Shown here one piece after another: positions 25,326 through 33,427 of a stretch of 64,000 nucleotides of DNA (its first letter is position 1; the number at the start of each line of letters is the position of its first letter). This DNA is from Lujinxingia litoralis (GTDB lineage: Bacteria > Myxococcota_A > Bradymonadia > Bradymonadales > Bradymonadaceae). The stretch covers positions 130,228 to 194,227 of the forward strand of contig NZ_QHKO01000005.1 of assembly GCF_003260125.1 (NCBI RefSeq). The letters run 5' to 3'. A model generated the notes under the pieces. That model did no database searches. It saw nothing but the letters and a program-made list of their open reading frames with translations, and had not been told where the DNA came from. A program made the position numbers and the translations under genes.

Positions 25326-26531
25326 TCAGGCATTGGCAGTCCGATTGATTCGAGGCCAGAGGACCCACCAGGCAAGCCCGGAGGCGGCCAGCAGGATGCC
25401 CGAGAGCACAAAGGGTGCCGCCGGGCTCAGCGCAGCAAAAAGCACGCCGCCGGCGGCAGGGCCGGCGATACGTCCCAGGCTCGCCGAGGATTGCAGGATG
25501 CCCATGATCTGACCGGTGTTCTGCTGCGCTTCTGCCTGGCGCGATGTCAGGGCGAGGATCCCCGGGTGCACGAGCGCGCGTCCTATCGTGGCGATCCCCA
25601 GGGTGGCAAAGAGGTAGATCAGCGAGGGGTAGAGTGGTGCGATCGCCAGTCCGAGCGCCAGCGCTGCGAGCCCCAGGCCGGTCATGCGTCGGTCACCAAG
25701 TCGACGGGAGATCGGGCCGACGCCGCCCTGGAAGATCGCCATGGCGATGCCCATGCCGGCGAAGATGAATCCGACTTCGACGATGTCATACCCGTAGGTT
25801 GCCGACATATAGAGAAAAAAGGTGCCTTCAAGCACCGCCAGGGCGACGGTGTAGACAAAAAAGAGCGCGCAGAGCGCCAGAATCGGCGGACTTTTGAGGT
25901 GTTCGCTGACCCGTGCCGGTCGGTAACGGACGCGGTTGGCACGGCGCGTCTCTTCGTTGGCGGGAGGTTCCACCAGTACAAATGCGGCAAGGACAAAGGT
26001 GATCAGGCTCAAGACAGCGCTGGCGGCGAAGGGGAGCCCCGCGCCCAGGAGGCCGGCACCGGGTTGAGCGAATGTGCCGGCGATCGCACCGAGTGCCGGG
26101 CCCAGAGTAAAGCCGAGTCCGAAGCTGATCCCGATCACCGCCATGCCACGGCTGCGCCCACGGGCGTCGGTGCTGTCGGCGATCAATGCGCTGGCGGTGG
26201 CAACGTTGCCGGCGCAGAGTCCGGCAACAAAGCGCGCTACGTAGAGAAGGGGAAGGCTCTGGGTGAGCGCGGTCAAGAGTTCAAGCAGCGCCGCGGCGGC
26301 AAAGGTCGCCATCAGGACGGGCTTGCGACCCAGACGATCGGAGAGTCGTCCCCAGACCGGAGCCATCAGAAATTGCCCCAGCGATTGGGTCGCGTAGAGC
26401 AAACCTACATCGACTGCCGTTCCGCCCAGGGCTTCGGCCAGGGCGGGTAACACCGGGATCGCGATGGCGAAGCCCGTGATGTTGAGCAGCAGGATCGGAA
26501 AGAGGCGGCGTATGGGGCTTCGCGGGGTCAT
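25326..26531 (-). CDS. MFS transporter (TetA-like DHA1 type)
   Basis: A 401-residue protein with twelve predicted membrane helices. The loop between helices 2 and 3 carries the major-facilitator motif A (GRLSDRLGRKPVLM, about residues 60-74), and helix 5 has the Gly/Pro-rich pattern GISFGLGFTLGPALGAIAG, the motif C of drug/H+ antiporters. The N-terminus (FPILLLNITGFAIAIPVLPALAEAL) is like TetA and related exporters. Substrate cannot be read from the sequence. It is on the same strand as actA, 373 bases before it; its own upstream neighbour ends 194 bases away. Confidence 0.88.
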   Translation of the reverse strand: MTPRSPIRRLFPILLLNITGFAIAIPVLPALAEALGGTAVDVGLLYATQSLGQFLMAPVWGRLSDRLGRKPVLMATFAAAALLELLTALTQSLPLLYVARFVAGLCAGNVATASALIADSTDARGRSRGMAVIGISFGLGFTLGPALGAIAGTFAQPGAGLLGAGLPFAASAVLSLITFVLAAFVLVEPPANEETRRANRVRYRPARVSEHLKSPPILALCALFFVYTVALAVLEGTFFLYMSATYGYDIVEVGFIFAGMGIAMAIFQGGVGPISRRLGDRRMTGLGLAALALGLAIAPLYPSLIYLFATLGIATIGRALVHPGILALTSRQAEAQQNTGQIMGILQSSASLGRIAGPAAGGVLFAALSPAAPFVLSGILLAASGLAWWVLWPRINRTANA

Positions 26532-26725
26532 CTGGAGGGGGCTCTTAGAGGCGGGGAGAGCGCGGCGGACGCGCTAAAAAATGAGAATGGGCCGGGGCCG
26601 GGCCTCTTGTGGCACGGAGCCTCCCGGATCGCAACACGCCAACGTCGCCCTTTTGCAGAGGCATTCCACATGGGCGCCGTGGCAGGTTGTCGCACCCTTC
26701 GGCGGGATAGAGGTGCTCAGGAGGT

Positions 26726-29041
26726 TCAATGCGTGGGGGAGGTCTGCCGGCTGGGGGCCTCCCAGAGGATTCCGATGTCCGGCGCGTCGGATACGCGGGC
26801 GATGGTCTCATCGAGGAGGAGCATCGGTTCAAATCCGAACGTGCGGGAGATGAAGAACTCGGGCAGCGTAGCGATACGTGTGTTGTAGTGCTCGACCGCG
26901 TCGTTGTAGCCCGAGCGCATAAGCGCAAGTTCGTCCTCCACGTCGGTCAGCGTATCCAGCAGGCGAGTGATATGTGCGTCGGCCTGCAGGTGGGGGTGGG
27001 CCTCGCGGAGGGCGAAGAGTCGGGTGCTGGCGGCGTTGCTTTCGGCCACATCCTGATTGGTCTGGCGCAGGGTGATCTCAGAGGGCGCCGATGCCGGGGC
27101 GTGGGTGCGCAGGGCCGCGATCATCTGGAGTGTTTCGTGCTCGTGAGCAACGTAGGCCTTCACTGCCGGGAGGAGAGCCTGAATAAGGTCGAAGCGTTTT
27201 TTGAGCGCCACTTCGATGTTGGCATAGGCACGTCGCACGCGCTGACGGACGAAGACCAGGTCGTTGAACATCAGCGCGATGAAGCAGACCGTGGTGTACG
27301 CCAGGCTGGTTGCCGTTGCGTAGAAGTAGTCTCCCGCGCCAAAGGTCCCAAAGGCGGTAAACGTGTACATCCCCAGGGCCGCCGCCAGGGTGATGCCCAC
27401 CCCGAGTTTCAGGTTGCCTTGGCGGCCGATACGATAGTGGAGTTCTCGCTCGGGCAGCGCCGAGAGCACAAAGGGCAAATCGTCCTGCGCGCCGATCTCC
27501 AGGCATGCGTGGTTATCATCGCGCATGCCGGCGCCTCCCAGCACGTAGAGAGGCTCGCCGAGGAGGATGGCGCTCTCGGAGTACGTTTTGGAGCCGGCGG
27601 TCTTCGACTTGTGGTGGCGGGTATAAAAGGTTGCCTGCTCGGGGGTGACGCGTATCGCTGCGTTCCCGTCGTCGAGCCAGAAGGGGATGTGGTGGGTTTC
27701 ATCGGTGATGGTTGTGGTTCTGTCGCCTGACTTTTTAGTCACCTTATAATGATAATACACGCATCGCTTGTCAGAGAGCGGGGAGTTAAGGGGTTGCTGC
27801 TCGTCGCCGAGCGTTACCTGACCGTGGAGCTCGTTGAGTCCGTAGGTCGCGCCGCGAGCGCTGGTGGTGGGCATGTGTTCCATCATGCGTTTGAGTTTCA
27901 CCGAGCGTAGGCCGCTGCGCGTGAAGAAAAAGATGGCGACGGAGCAGATCGCGAACACGATCCATCCGAACATTCCGGGGGCAGAGGACGGAGACTCAAT
28001 TGGTGCACGCAGTGCGTCCTCCTCCTTGCTGAGTTCCGGCCCTTCGAGCAGGGCTTCAGGTACCCGGGAGGCAAACACGAGTTCGGGGAAACGCGTCAGA
28101 TCAGCGCGGGCTGATTCGATCACCTGGGTCGCCGCCACACGAATGCGCCGTGCCCGCTGACGGTCGTAGTTATTTGCCAGGGCGCCGAGTTGCAGCGGGT
28201 CATTTCGCCAGTCGCCATCGGCTGGTAGCGCCCCCAGGGATGAGAGTTCCGTGGACATGGCCGCATCCAGGCGTGTTAGGCGGTCGTGCCACTCCTCGAC
28301 GTCGCGTTGGGCCAGCTGCAGGCCCATAACGATCAGGATGATGGAGGCGCCGGCTGAGAGCGTGATCAGGAAAAGCGTGGTGTTATGGGCGCGGAACAGG
28401 CCGAGGAAGAGAAAGGCCGAAATCATCAAGAGCACCAGGCCGAAACCATTGCTAACGACGGCGAGATTCGCGCGCCGGTGGGTCTCGCTGCTCTGATCTG
28501 CTCTGGCGATGATGGGCACGTAGCTTCCGGGAGAGGCGAATCCGACACTCAGTCGGGCCTCGTCGGCATAGCCGGCCATGCCCATCACCAGCACGGAGTG
28601 TCCCGGTTCCAGGCGCCGCTCGGTGTAGCGCTTATCGCCGGCGGTACGCATCGATGAGACGGGGAGGCTAAAGGGGGCACCGTCGTGCGGATGCACGCGA
28701 ATCGGGCCGGTGTCATCCTGGAGCACAAAATCAATGAAGCGTTGCTCGCTGTGGATCGTAACCCAGCGGGTGTCGCCGTCGCTGTCGGTTTCCTCGCGTT
28801 CGATCTCGTAGTGGTAGTAGACCGAGGGCGTGTCGGTATCGGTGCTCCGCAGCAGGGTCGTCCCCTCAAGCTGGTGGACCTGGCCACGCAGGTAGACCTC
28901 GCCGGGGAGAGCGCCCTGAACCTTGCTCAGTGGCATACGGCTGATGCGCCGGGCGTCTTGAAGTTGAGCGAAGCTCAAATTGAGCAGGTAGAGGCCGATG
29001 AGGGCAAGAACAAGGGACGCGATACACTTGAGCAAGCGCAC
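26726..29041 (-). CDS. fusion of two GIDE-like domains with a LemA domain
   Basis: A 771-residue membrane protein. Residues 1-24 are a signal anchor. Residues about 35-180 form a first GIDE-like domain (PGEVYLRGQVHQLEG, SVYYHYEIE, FVLQDDTGPIRVHPHDG, PGHSVLVMGMAG). Two helices follow (about 200-250), a helical linker, and another helix (about 358-378). A second GIDE-like domain is at about 395-520 (LNELHGQVTLGD, RCVYYHYKV, PFWLDDGNAAIRVTP, LGEPLYVLGGAG). After two more helices the C-terminal part is a LemA domain: VRQRVRRAYANIEVALKKRF, LIQALLPAVKAYVAHEHETL and the end YNDAVEHYNTRIATLPEFF then FGFEPML. GIDE was defined from the mitochondrial ubiquitin ligase MULAN; no RING is present. Function is unknown; membrane stress or remodelling is a guess. 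Confidence 0.82.
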   Translation of the reverse strand: MRLLKCIASLVLALIGLYLLNLSFAQLQDARRISRMPLSKVQGALPGEVYLRGQVHQLEGTTLLRSTDTDTPSVYYHYEIEREETDSDGDTRWVTIHSEQRFIDFVLQDDTGPIRVHPHDGAPFSLPVSSMRTAGDKRYTERRLEPGHSVLVMGMAGYADEARLSVGFASPGSYVPIIARADQSSETHRRANLAVVSNGFGLVLLMISAFLFLGLFRAHNTTLFLITLSAGASIILIVMGLQLAQRDVEEWHDRLTRLDAAMSTELSSLGALPADGDWRNDPLQLGALANNYDRQRARRIRVAATQVIESARADLTRFPELVFASRVPEALLEGPELSKEEDALRAPIESPSSAPGMFGWIVFAICSVAIFFFTRSGLRSVKLKRMMEHMPTTSARGATYGLNELHGQVTLGDEQQPLNSPLSDKRCVYYHYKVTKKSGDRTTTITDETHHIPFWLDDGNAAIRVTPEQATFYTRHHKSKTAGSKTYSESAILLGEPLYVLGGAGMRDDNHACLEIGAQDDLPFVLSALPERELHYRIGRQGNLKLGVGITLAAALGMYTFTAFGTFGAGDYFYATATSLAYTTVCFIALMFNDLVFVRQRVRRAYANIEVALKKRFDLIQALLPAVKAYVAHEHETLQMIAALRTHAPASAPSEITLRQTNQDVAESNAASTRLFALREAHPHLQADAHITRLLDTLTDVEDELALMRSGYNDAVEHYNTRIATLPEFFISRTFGFEPMLLLDETIARVSDAPDIGILWEAPSRQTSPTH

Positions 29042-29424
29042 GGGAACCTCCGAAACAGGGCTCCGATACGGGAAATCCCGAGCGCGGGCCGGTGGGGGCT
29101 ACGGCCTGAGTAAACCAGCAGGCAATGCACAACGTGGGGAGGATGTATCGTAGATGCCCGACGATGAGTAGCCGAAGTCCGTGGCCCCCTGGTGGTACGT
29201 ATTTCCACAGGGATGGGCGCGCGGCGTGCTCGTGAGCATCGACATCGCTCGAAAGGTCTGAAATAGTAGGGGAGACGGAGTGTTTATACCTTTATCCCAT
29301 TCGCCTCCGATGTCCGCGTAGCACCTTCGGTGGTGAGCGGCGCCGCGGCGCACAGGGAAGGGAACAGCCCCCTGATTAAAAGGGGCCGGGCCCGCATGGA
29401 TTACCTTAACCCAGGTCGACGGCG
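29042..29424. other. intergenic region between divergent LemA-GIDE and CorC genes
   Basis: A 383-base gap between divergently transcribed genes, so it should hold both promoters, but I find no clear -35/-10 pair. A short dyad TGCTC-GT-GAGCA (about 29227-29238) and a CCCCT/AGGGG hairpin near 29369-29384 are visible. No coding capacity is convincing. Confidence 0.4.
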
Positions 29425-30717
29425 TTGGACGTTGTCATAGCGGAAGCCATCGGGATTTTTGTCTGTCTGATCTGCTCCGCCTACTTTTCCGGTTCGGAGA
29501 CGGCTCTAACCTCCTTGAGCGAGGGCCAGACCGAGCGGCTTATCGAAGAAGATGGGATCAACTCGTTGCGTCTGTGGCGCGAGAAGCCTCTGGTCGTTCT
29601 GACCTCGATCCTCATCGGCAATAACATCTTCAATATCACAGCATCGGCGCTGGCGACCGATCTGGCGGCACGGGTGCTCGGGGGGACTTCGGCCTCGCAG
29701 TGGGCAATCCCGGTAGCGGTTGGAGCGACGACCTTTTTGCTGCTGACCTTTGGTGAGATCACGCCCAAGACGCTCGCCAAAGTTCGCAATCAGCAGGTGG
29801 CGCGCCTGGTCATGTGGCCCATGCGTCTGCCGGTGATGCTCTTCGCGCCGGTCACGTTTTTTTTCAACAAACTTGCCGCCGGCGTGATGCGACTGGTTGG
29901 CGGGAGCGTGGACGAGAAGCAGCCCTACGCCACCAGCGACGAGATCCAGTACATGATCGACGTCGGTTCACGTGAAGGACAGCTCACCGAGGATCGGGAG
30001 CGTCTTTTGCGTTCGGTCTTTGAGTTTCCCGATACGGTGGTGCGCGAGATCATGGTGCCGCGGACCGATATGGTGGCGATTCCCGAGGACACCACTCTGG
30101 AACGGGTGCTCGAAGTGCTGATGGAGTGCGGGCACAGTCGAATTCCGGTCTACCGGGAGACGATCGACGATATTGTCGGGCTCTTTTACGCCAAAGACGT
30201 CATTCAGCTGATGGCCTCCGGCCAGGAGTTTGAGCTCAGCCGCTTACTGCGGCGCACCTATTTTGTGCCGGCGACCAAGCGGATCGCTGACCTCCTGACC
30301 GAGTTTCAGATCAACCGGATCCATATGGCGGTGGTCGTCGATGAGTTCGGGGGTACTGCGGGGCTCATCACCCTGGAAGATATTATCGAAGAGTTCTTTG
30401 GTGATATTCAGGATGAATATGACGCGGAGCCGGCTCAGATCATTGCGGTCGATGACGTGCGGGTGATGGCCGACGCCCGGGTGCCGATCTACGAACTCGA
30501 GGAGTATTACGACATCGATCTTCCGGAACACCCGGACTACGAGTCGTTGGGAGGGTTCTTGCTCTCGCAATCGGGGAGTGTTCCGGAGCCGGGCGATGAG
30601 ATCGTGTGGAACGATCTGGTATTTCGCGTTATTGACGCCGACGCCAAACGCGTGATCAGCGTGGAGATCGAGCGTCGGCCCGCCGAAGAGAGCGATCCGC
30701 AGGAGTTGGTTTCCTGA
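29425..30717 (+). CDS. HlyC/CorC-family CNNM transporter with CBS pair
   Basis: A 430-residue membrane protein: an N-terminal CNNM (DUF21) domain of three to four helices (about 1-180) starting VVIAEAIGIFVCLICSAYFSGSETALTSLS, with the conserved GEITPKTLA near residue 112; a CBS-domain pair (about 200-340) with VPRTDMVAIPED and GHSRIPVYRE; and a C-terminal CorC_HlyC domain (about 350-425). The family is linked to Mg2+/Co2+ efflux, with nucleotide sensing by CBS domains. The start is a TTG at 29425 with AGG nine bases upstream; no better ATG is available in frame before the first helix. The next gene, lolA, starts 134 bases later. Confidence 0.9.
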   Translation: MDVVIAEAIGIFVCLICSAYFSGSETALTSLSEGQTERLIEEDGINSLRLWREKPLVVLTSILIGNNIFNITASALATDLAARVLGGTSASQWAIPVAVGATTFLLLTFGEITPKTLAKVRNQQVARLVMWPMRLPVMLFAPVTFFFNKLAAGVMRLVGGSVDEKQPYATSDEIQYMIDVGSREGQLTEDRERLLRSVFEFPDTVVREIMVPRTDMVAIPEDTTLERVLEVLMECGHSRIPVYRETIDDIVGLFYAKDVIQLMASGQEFELSRLLRRTYFVPATKRIADLLTEFQINRIHMAVVVDEFGGTAGLITLEDIIEEFFGDIQDEYDAEPAQIIAVDDVRVMADARVPIYELEEYYDIDLPEHPDYESLGGFLLSQSGSVPEPGDEIVWNDLVFRVIDADAKRVISVEIERRPAEESDPQELVS

Positions 30718-30851
30718 GAGGGAAGCCCGTATCACGGGCTGGCGAGTCGAGAATGCGTGCGAATAATCCCCGCCGGCCCGCGTCTTATACACGAGCGAGC
30801 CCCGGGTTTCGGGGCGGTCGATGACGCGCCACTACTGAATTGAGAGAAGAC

Positions 30852-31601
30852 ATGGTGAGTAGACGAACGAAGGTGACTTCCATTCGCCGGGCTCTGGCAA
30901 TGCTGGCCCTGGGAGGAGTCGCGGTGCTGGGAGCCCCGATGGAGTCGCAGGCCCAGGATCCCGCCGCGACGGCTGAGGCGCAAGCGCCGGCGAACATGAG
31001 CGCCGAGGACGTGGCTCGCCGCGTGCAGCGCTTCTATCAGGAGACCGGGGACTTCCAGGCTGCGTTTGCCCAGACCTATACCGACATCGCCGCCGGGGAG
31101 AGCAAGCGCTCGCGCGGACGCGTCTACTTTAAGAAGCCCGGGAAGATGCGTTGGGACTACTACAGCGCCACCGACGCCACCCGGCGCGAACGCGTGCTGG
31201 TGAGCGATGGCGCGGCGTTCTGGATCTATGAATTCGAGTTCCAGCAGGTCTTCAAGCAGTGCCTGGCCGATAGTCAGCTTCCCACCAGCCTGCGTTTTTT
31301 GATGGGGCAAGGCGATCTTTTGGAGGAGTTCACCGCGGAACTCAGCGAGCGCTCCACGGCTCAGGCTCCTGAGCTTAAGCTCACGCCGCGAGAACCCACC
31401 CCGCATTATCGGGAGCTGCGTTTCCGGGTCGATCCTCAGACCTTTCAAGTGACGCGCACCACGGTCTACGATCCTTATGGGAACACCAACGAGATCGTGT
31501 TTCAGAACACCCGGGTGAACCGAAACTTGCCCGATTCCGGGTTTGAGTTTGAAGCTCCCCAGGGTGCGCGTCTGCTCAACGCTCAGCAGGAGTGTGAGTA
31601 A
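30852..31601 (+). CDS. lolA: outer-membrane lipoprotein carrier protein LolA
   Basis: A 249-residue periplasmic chaperone that takes lipoproteins from LolCDE to the outer membrane. The ATG at 30852 (preceded by GAGAGAAG) gives a signal peptide with a hydrophobic core at about 17-31. After it come VARRVQRFYQETGDFQAAFAQ (the usual LolA opening) and SRGRVYFKKPGKMRWDYY, the most characteristic LolA segment. Further on are VSDGAAFWIYEFEFQQV and ELRFRVDPQTFQVTRTTVYDP, then the ending NLPDSGFEFEAPQGARLL. The many lipoproteins in the window fit a functional Lol route. It is followed after two bases by a cysteine-cluster protein. Confidence 0.92.
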   Translation: MVSRRTKVTSIRRALAMLALGGVAVLGAPMESQAQDPAATAEAQAPANMSAEDVARRVQRFYQETGDFQAAFAQTYTDIAAGESKRSRGRVYFKKPGKMRWDYYSATDATRRERVLVSDGAAFWIYEFEFQQVFKQCLADSQLPTSLRFLMGQGDLLEEFTAELSERSTAQAPELKLTPREPTPHYRELRFRVDPQTFQVTRTTVYDPYGNTNEIVFQNTRVNRNLPDSGFEFEAPQGARLLNAQQECE

Positions 31602-31603
31602 AA

Positions 31604-32434
31604 ATGAGCACCGCCAGCTTGAGCGAGCAAGACCGGAGCCGGCGCGCGCTCTGCCATCCCGACGGCCAGAAGAGCTGCGGGGCGTGCTGTGGGATGTACA
31701 ACCATCGCCAGACGGCGGAGCCGGAGTTGATGGCACGGCTGCGTCATCGTACCGAGGCCTTCCGGCGGGAGGCCTCGATTGACGATGCCGCCTCGTTGCG
31801 GGCATTCCGCCAGAAGTGGGAGGACCCGCCCGAGGTGAAGTTGCTCGGTGAACTGGCGAGTTGTCCCTTTCTGGGGCTGCTCGACGGCCTGGATACCAGG
31901 GGGAGGGTCGGTTGCCTGGTGCATCCGCTGCAGAATGATGGCGTCGATGGCCGCGATTGCGGCGTGTATGATCGCCACACCTGCGAAGATTATTTATGTG
32001 CGGCGCACGCGGTGCTCAAACGCGAGGAGGTGAACCTCGTGCTGGCGGCCGTGCCCGACTCCTACCTCTACGGGTTGGTCATCACGAACCCGCGGTTGAT
32101 CCGCACGTTTTTTGAGCTCGCGGCGACCGAGCGCGGGGCCTACCCGCAGGCGCGGGAGTTGAGCGACCCGGCTGTGGTAGCAGCGGCCGCCGAGTTCTTC
32201 TCACTGGTGCGCTCCTGGCCTTACCGCGCAGCGGACGGCATCTTCGGCTCGGTGGTGCCGGGGGAAGGGCTGGAGACTCACCGTCGTGCTCATCCCGCCG
32301 GTGAAGGGCTCCGGCAACCGGTGGATACACTCTTGATCGGCCTGGGAACGCGCACGCTCTCCCAGCCCGAACTGGCGGATGCCCGGGGCCTGCTCCTTGG
32401 TGCGGTCTCACGTTTTGCCCGGGCGCTGGGCTGA
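31604..32434 (+). CDS. cysteine-cluster protein of unknown function
   Basis: A 276-residue soluble protein starting two bases after lolA. The N-terminus has SCGACCGMYNH, a Cys pair arrangement like the CxxCC of Fe/Zn-binding cysteine-cluster (YkgJ-type) proteins, and later cysteines are spaced as in that family: SCPFLGL, VGCLVHPL, RDCGVYDRHTCEDYLC. The CPFL...GCLVHP...C pattern closely parallels the YkgJ protein encoded opposite at 32470-32883. The rest (residues 130-276) is helical without a recognisable motif. A metal-binding role is inferred from the cysteines only. Confidence 0.75.
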   Translation: MSTASLSEQDRSRRALCHPDGQKSCGACCGMYNHRQTAEPELMARLRHRTEAFRREASIDDAASLRAFRQKWEDPPEVKLLGELASCPFLGLLDGLDTRGRVGCLVHPLQNDGVDGRDCGVYDRHTCEDYLCAAHAVLKREEVNLVLAAVPDSYLYGLVITNPRLIRTFFELAATERGAYPQARELSDPAVVAAAAEFFSLVRSWPYRAADGIFGSVVPGEGLETHRRAHPAGEGLRQPVDTLLIGLGTRTLSQPELADARGLLLGAVSRFARALG

Positions 32435-32469
32435 ATCGAGTCGATCCCAGGCTACATTACGTGAGGGGG

Positions 32470-32883
32470 CTACGATTGCGGGAGGTTCTCCAGGGTATCG
32501 TCCTCGCCCTCGGTGATCGCGGCAATGCGATCGGCATCGTAGAGCGGTCCCTGGCCAATGCCCGGGCAATGTTCTGCCTCGGCGTCCCAGGCTCCGGCCT
32601 CGCCGATGATTTCGGGCCAGAAGGGGTAGGTGCGGCACTGGGAGGGTTTCACCGGGTGGATCGCACAGCCCTGCGAGGTCAGAAAAGGGCAGGGGGCATC
32701 GCTTTGCACATCGATACGCCAGCCTTCGTTGTGCCGGTGCATGTAGGTGTCAATGAGTTCGAGTAGGGGGATTTCGAGGAAGGCGGCAGCCAGAAAGGCC
32801 TCCGGGGCGCTGAAGAAGACTTCGCCGGGGCGCGCACAGCAGCGCTGGCAGCGGGTGCATTCAAAGCGGAGTTCGGTGGTCAT
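32470..32883 (-). CDS. YkgJ-family cysteine-cluster protein
   Basis: A 137-residue protein from the ATG at 32883. The cysteine cluster is complete: FECTRCQRCCARPGEVFFS at the N-terminus, then CPFLTSQGCAIHPVKPSQCRTYPFWPE, the signature of the zinc/iron-chelating YkgJ (UPF0153) family. The family is widespread, and its biochemical role is not settled. It converges with the preceding cysteine-cluster gene, the two stops being 35 bases apart. Upstream lies a gap that seems to hold a degraded gene. Confidence 0.9.
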   Translation of the reverse strand: MTTELRFECTRCQRCCARPGEVFFSAPEAFLAAAFLEIPLLELIDTYMHRHNEGWRIDVQSDAPCPFLTSQGCAIHPVKPSQCRTYPFWPEIIGEAGAWDAEAEHCPGIGQGPLYDADRIAAITEGEDDTLENLPQS

Positions 32884-33039
32884 GAGAGAGCCTGCATGAA
32901 AGGAGGGGCGCGCGTAGTGAGGCGGTGCGCGTGGTGACGATCGCTGGGGGCGAGGGGGAGCGTCAAGCGCTCTTCGCCACGTGGAAGACCACCGCCGGCG
33001 ACGGACAAGGAGCTTTCCGGGGGAGGTGGCGGGCAGCCG

Positions 33040-33232
33040 GCTGGTGCACGAAGGACGTGTGCCGAGGTTCGCCAGCGCGACCATGACTCCAGGTTCGGTT
33101 GCCGACGGCCAAGGGGCGTGCGCAACGTATGCGCCAGGAGGGAGGGGCGACCAGGAAGTCAACTCCGTAGACGCACCTCGATGATTCACGTGAAGGGAGA
33201 ATGGGCGATATTTTGAGGCGACGCCCTTTTAT
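33040..33232 (-). pseudogene. possible degraded riboflavin kinase (ribF C-terminal) fragment
   Basis: Read on the minus strand, one frame gives SPLPPGAYVAHAPWP, then GVMVALANLGTRPSC. The spacing and residues are like the RibF flavokinase core (GVYAVxV ... GVANIGTRPT). Just upstream a different frame gives KGRRLKISPIL, which could correspond to GRxLGFPTANL. Downstream the reading frame loses similarity. This would be the remains of a riboflavin kinase domain broken by frameshifts; chance resemblance in GC-rich DNA cannot be excluded, and the FAD-synthetase half is not seen. Confidence 0.3.
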
Positions 33233-33342
33233 GAGGCAGCGCATCGCTTAGGATGGCGCTCAGGTGGGGGCCAGCAACGTACCCGATGCACGCAGATAGG
33301 GCGTTTTAAGCGCGAGCCTGGCAGGCCGGAATGTAAAAGGCT

Positions 33343-33371
33343 TTGCTTCGCCTCCCGCGGCGTATTAGATT
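33343..33371 (+). promoter_or_regulatory. possible promoter for the GspE-N-domain gene
   Basis: TTGCTT (33343-33348), 17 bases, TAGATT (33366-33371). A second -10-like TAGAAT at 33414-33419 sits only eight bases before the ATG and would give a nearly leaderless message. Both are weak. Confidence 0.3.
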
Positions 33372-33427
33372 GGCCGGGCTTAGCTCGCTACAGAAATTCA
33401 CTTTTGCCAGCACTAGAATAGGGGCCA

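Larger units (their letters stand above)
32884..33427. other. intergenic region with possible gene relic and promoter
   Basis: A 544-base gap between divergent genes. It holds the putative ribF-like fragment described separately (about 33040-33232) and a possible promoter at 33343-33371. All six frames are interrupted or of low-complexity Arg/Pro/Ala composition, so no intact gene is supported. Confidence 0.5.

Noticed and set aside
30732..31805. A 357-codon minus-strand frame
   Set aside because: It is opposite lolA and the next gene, both with clear family motifs and proper starts.
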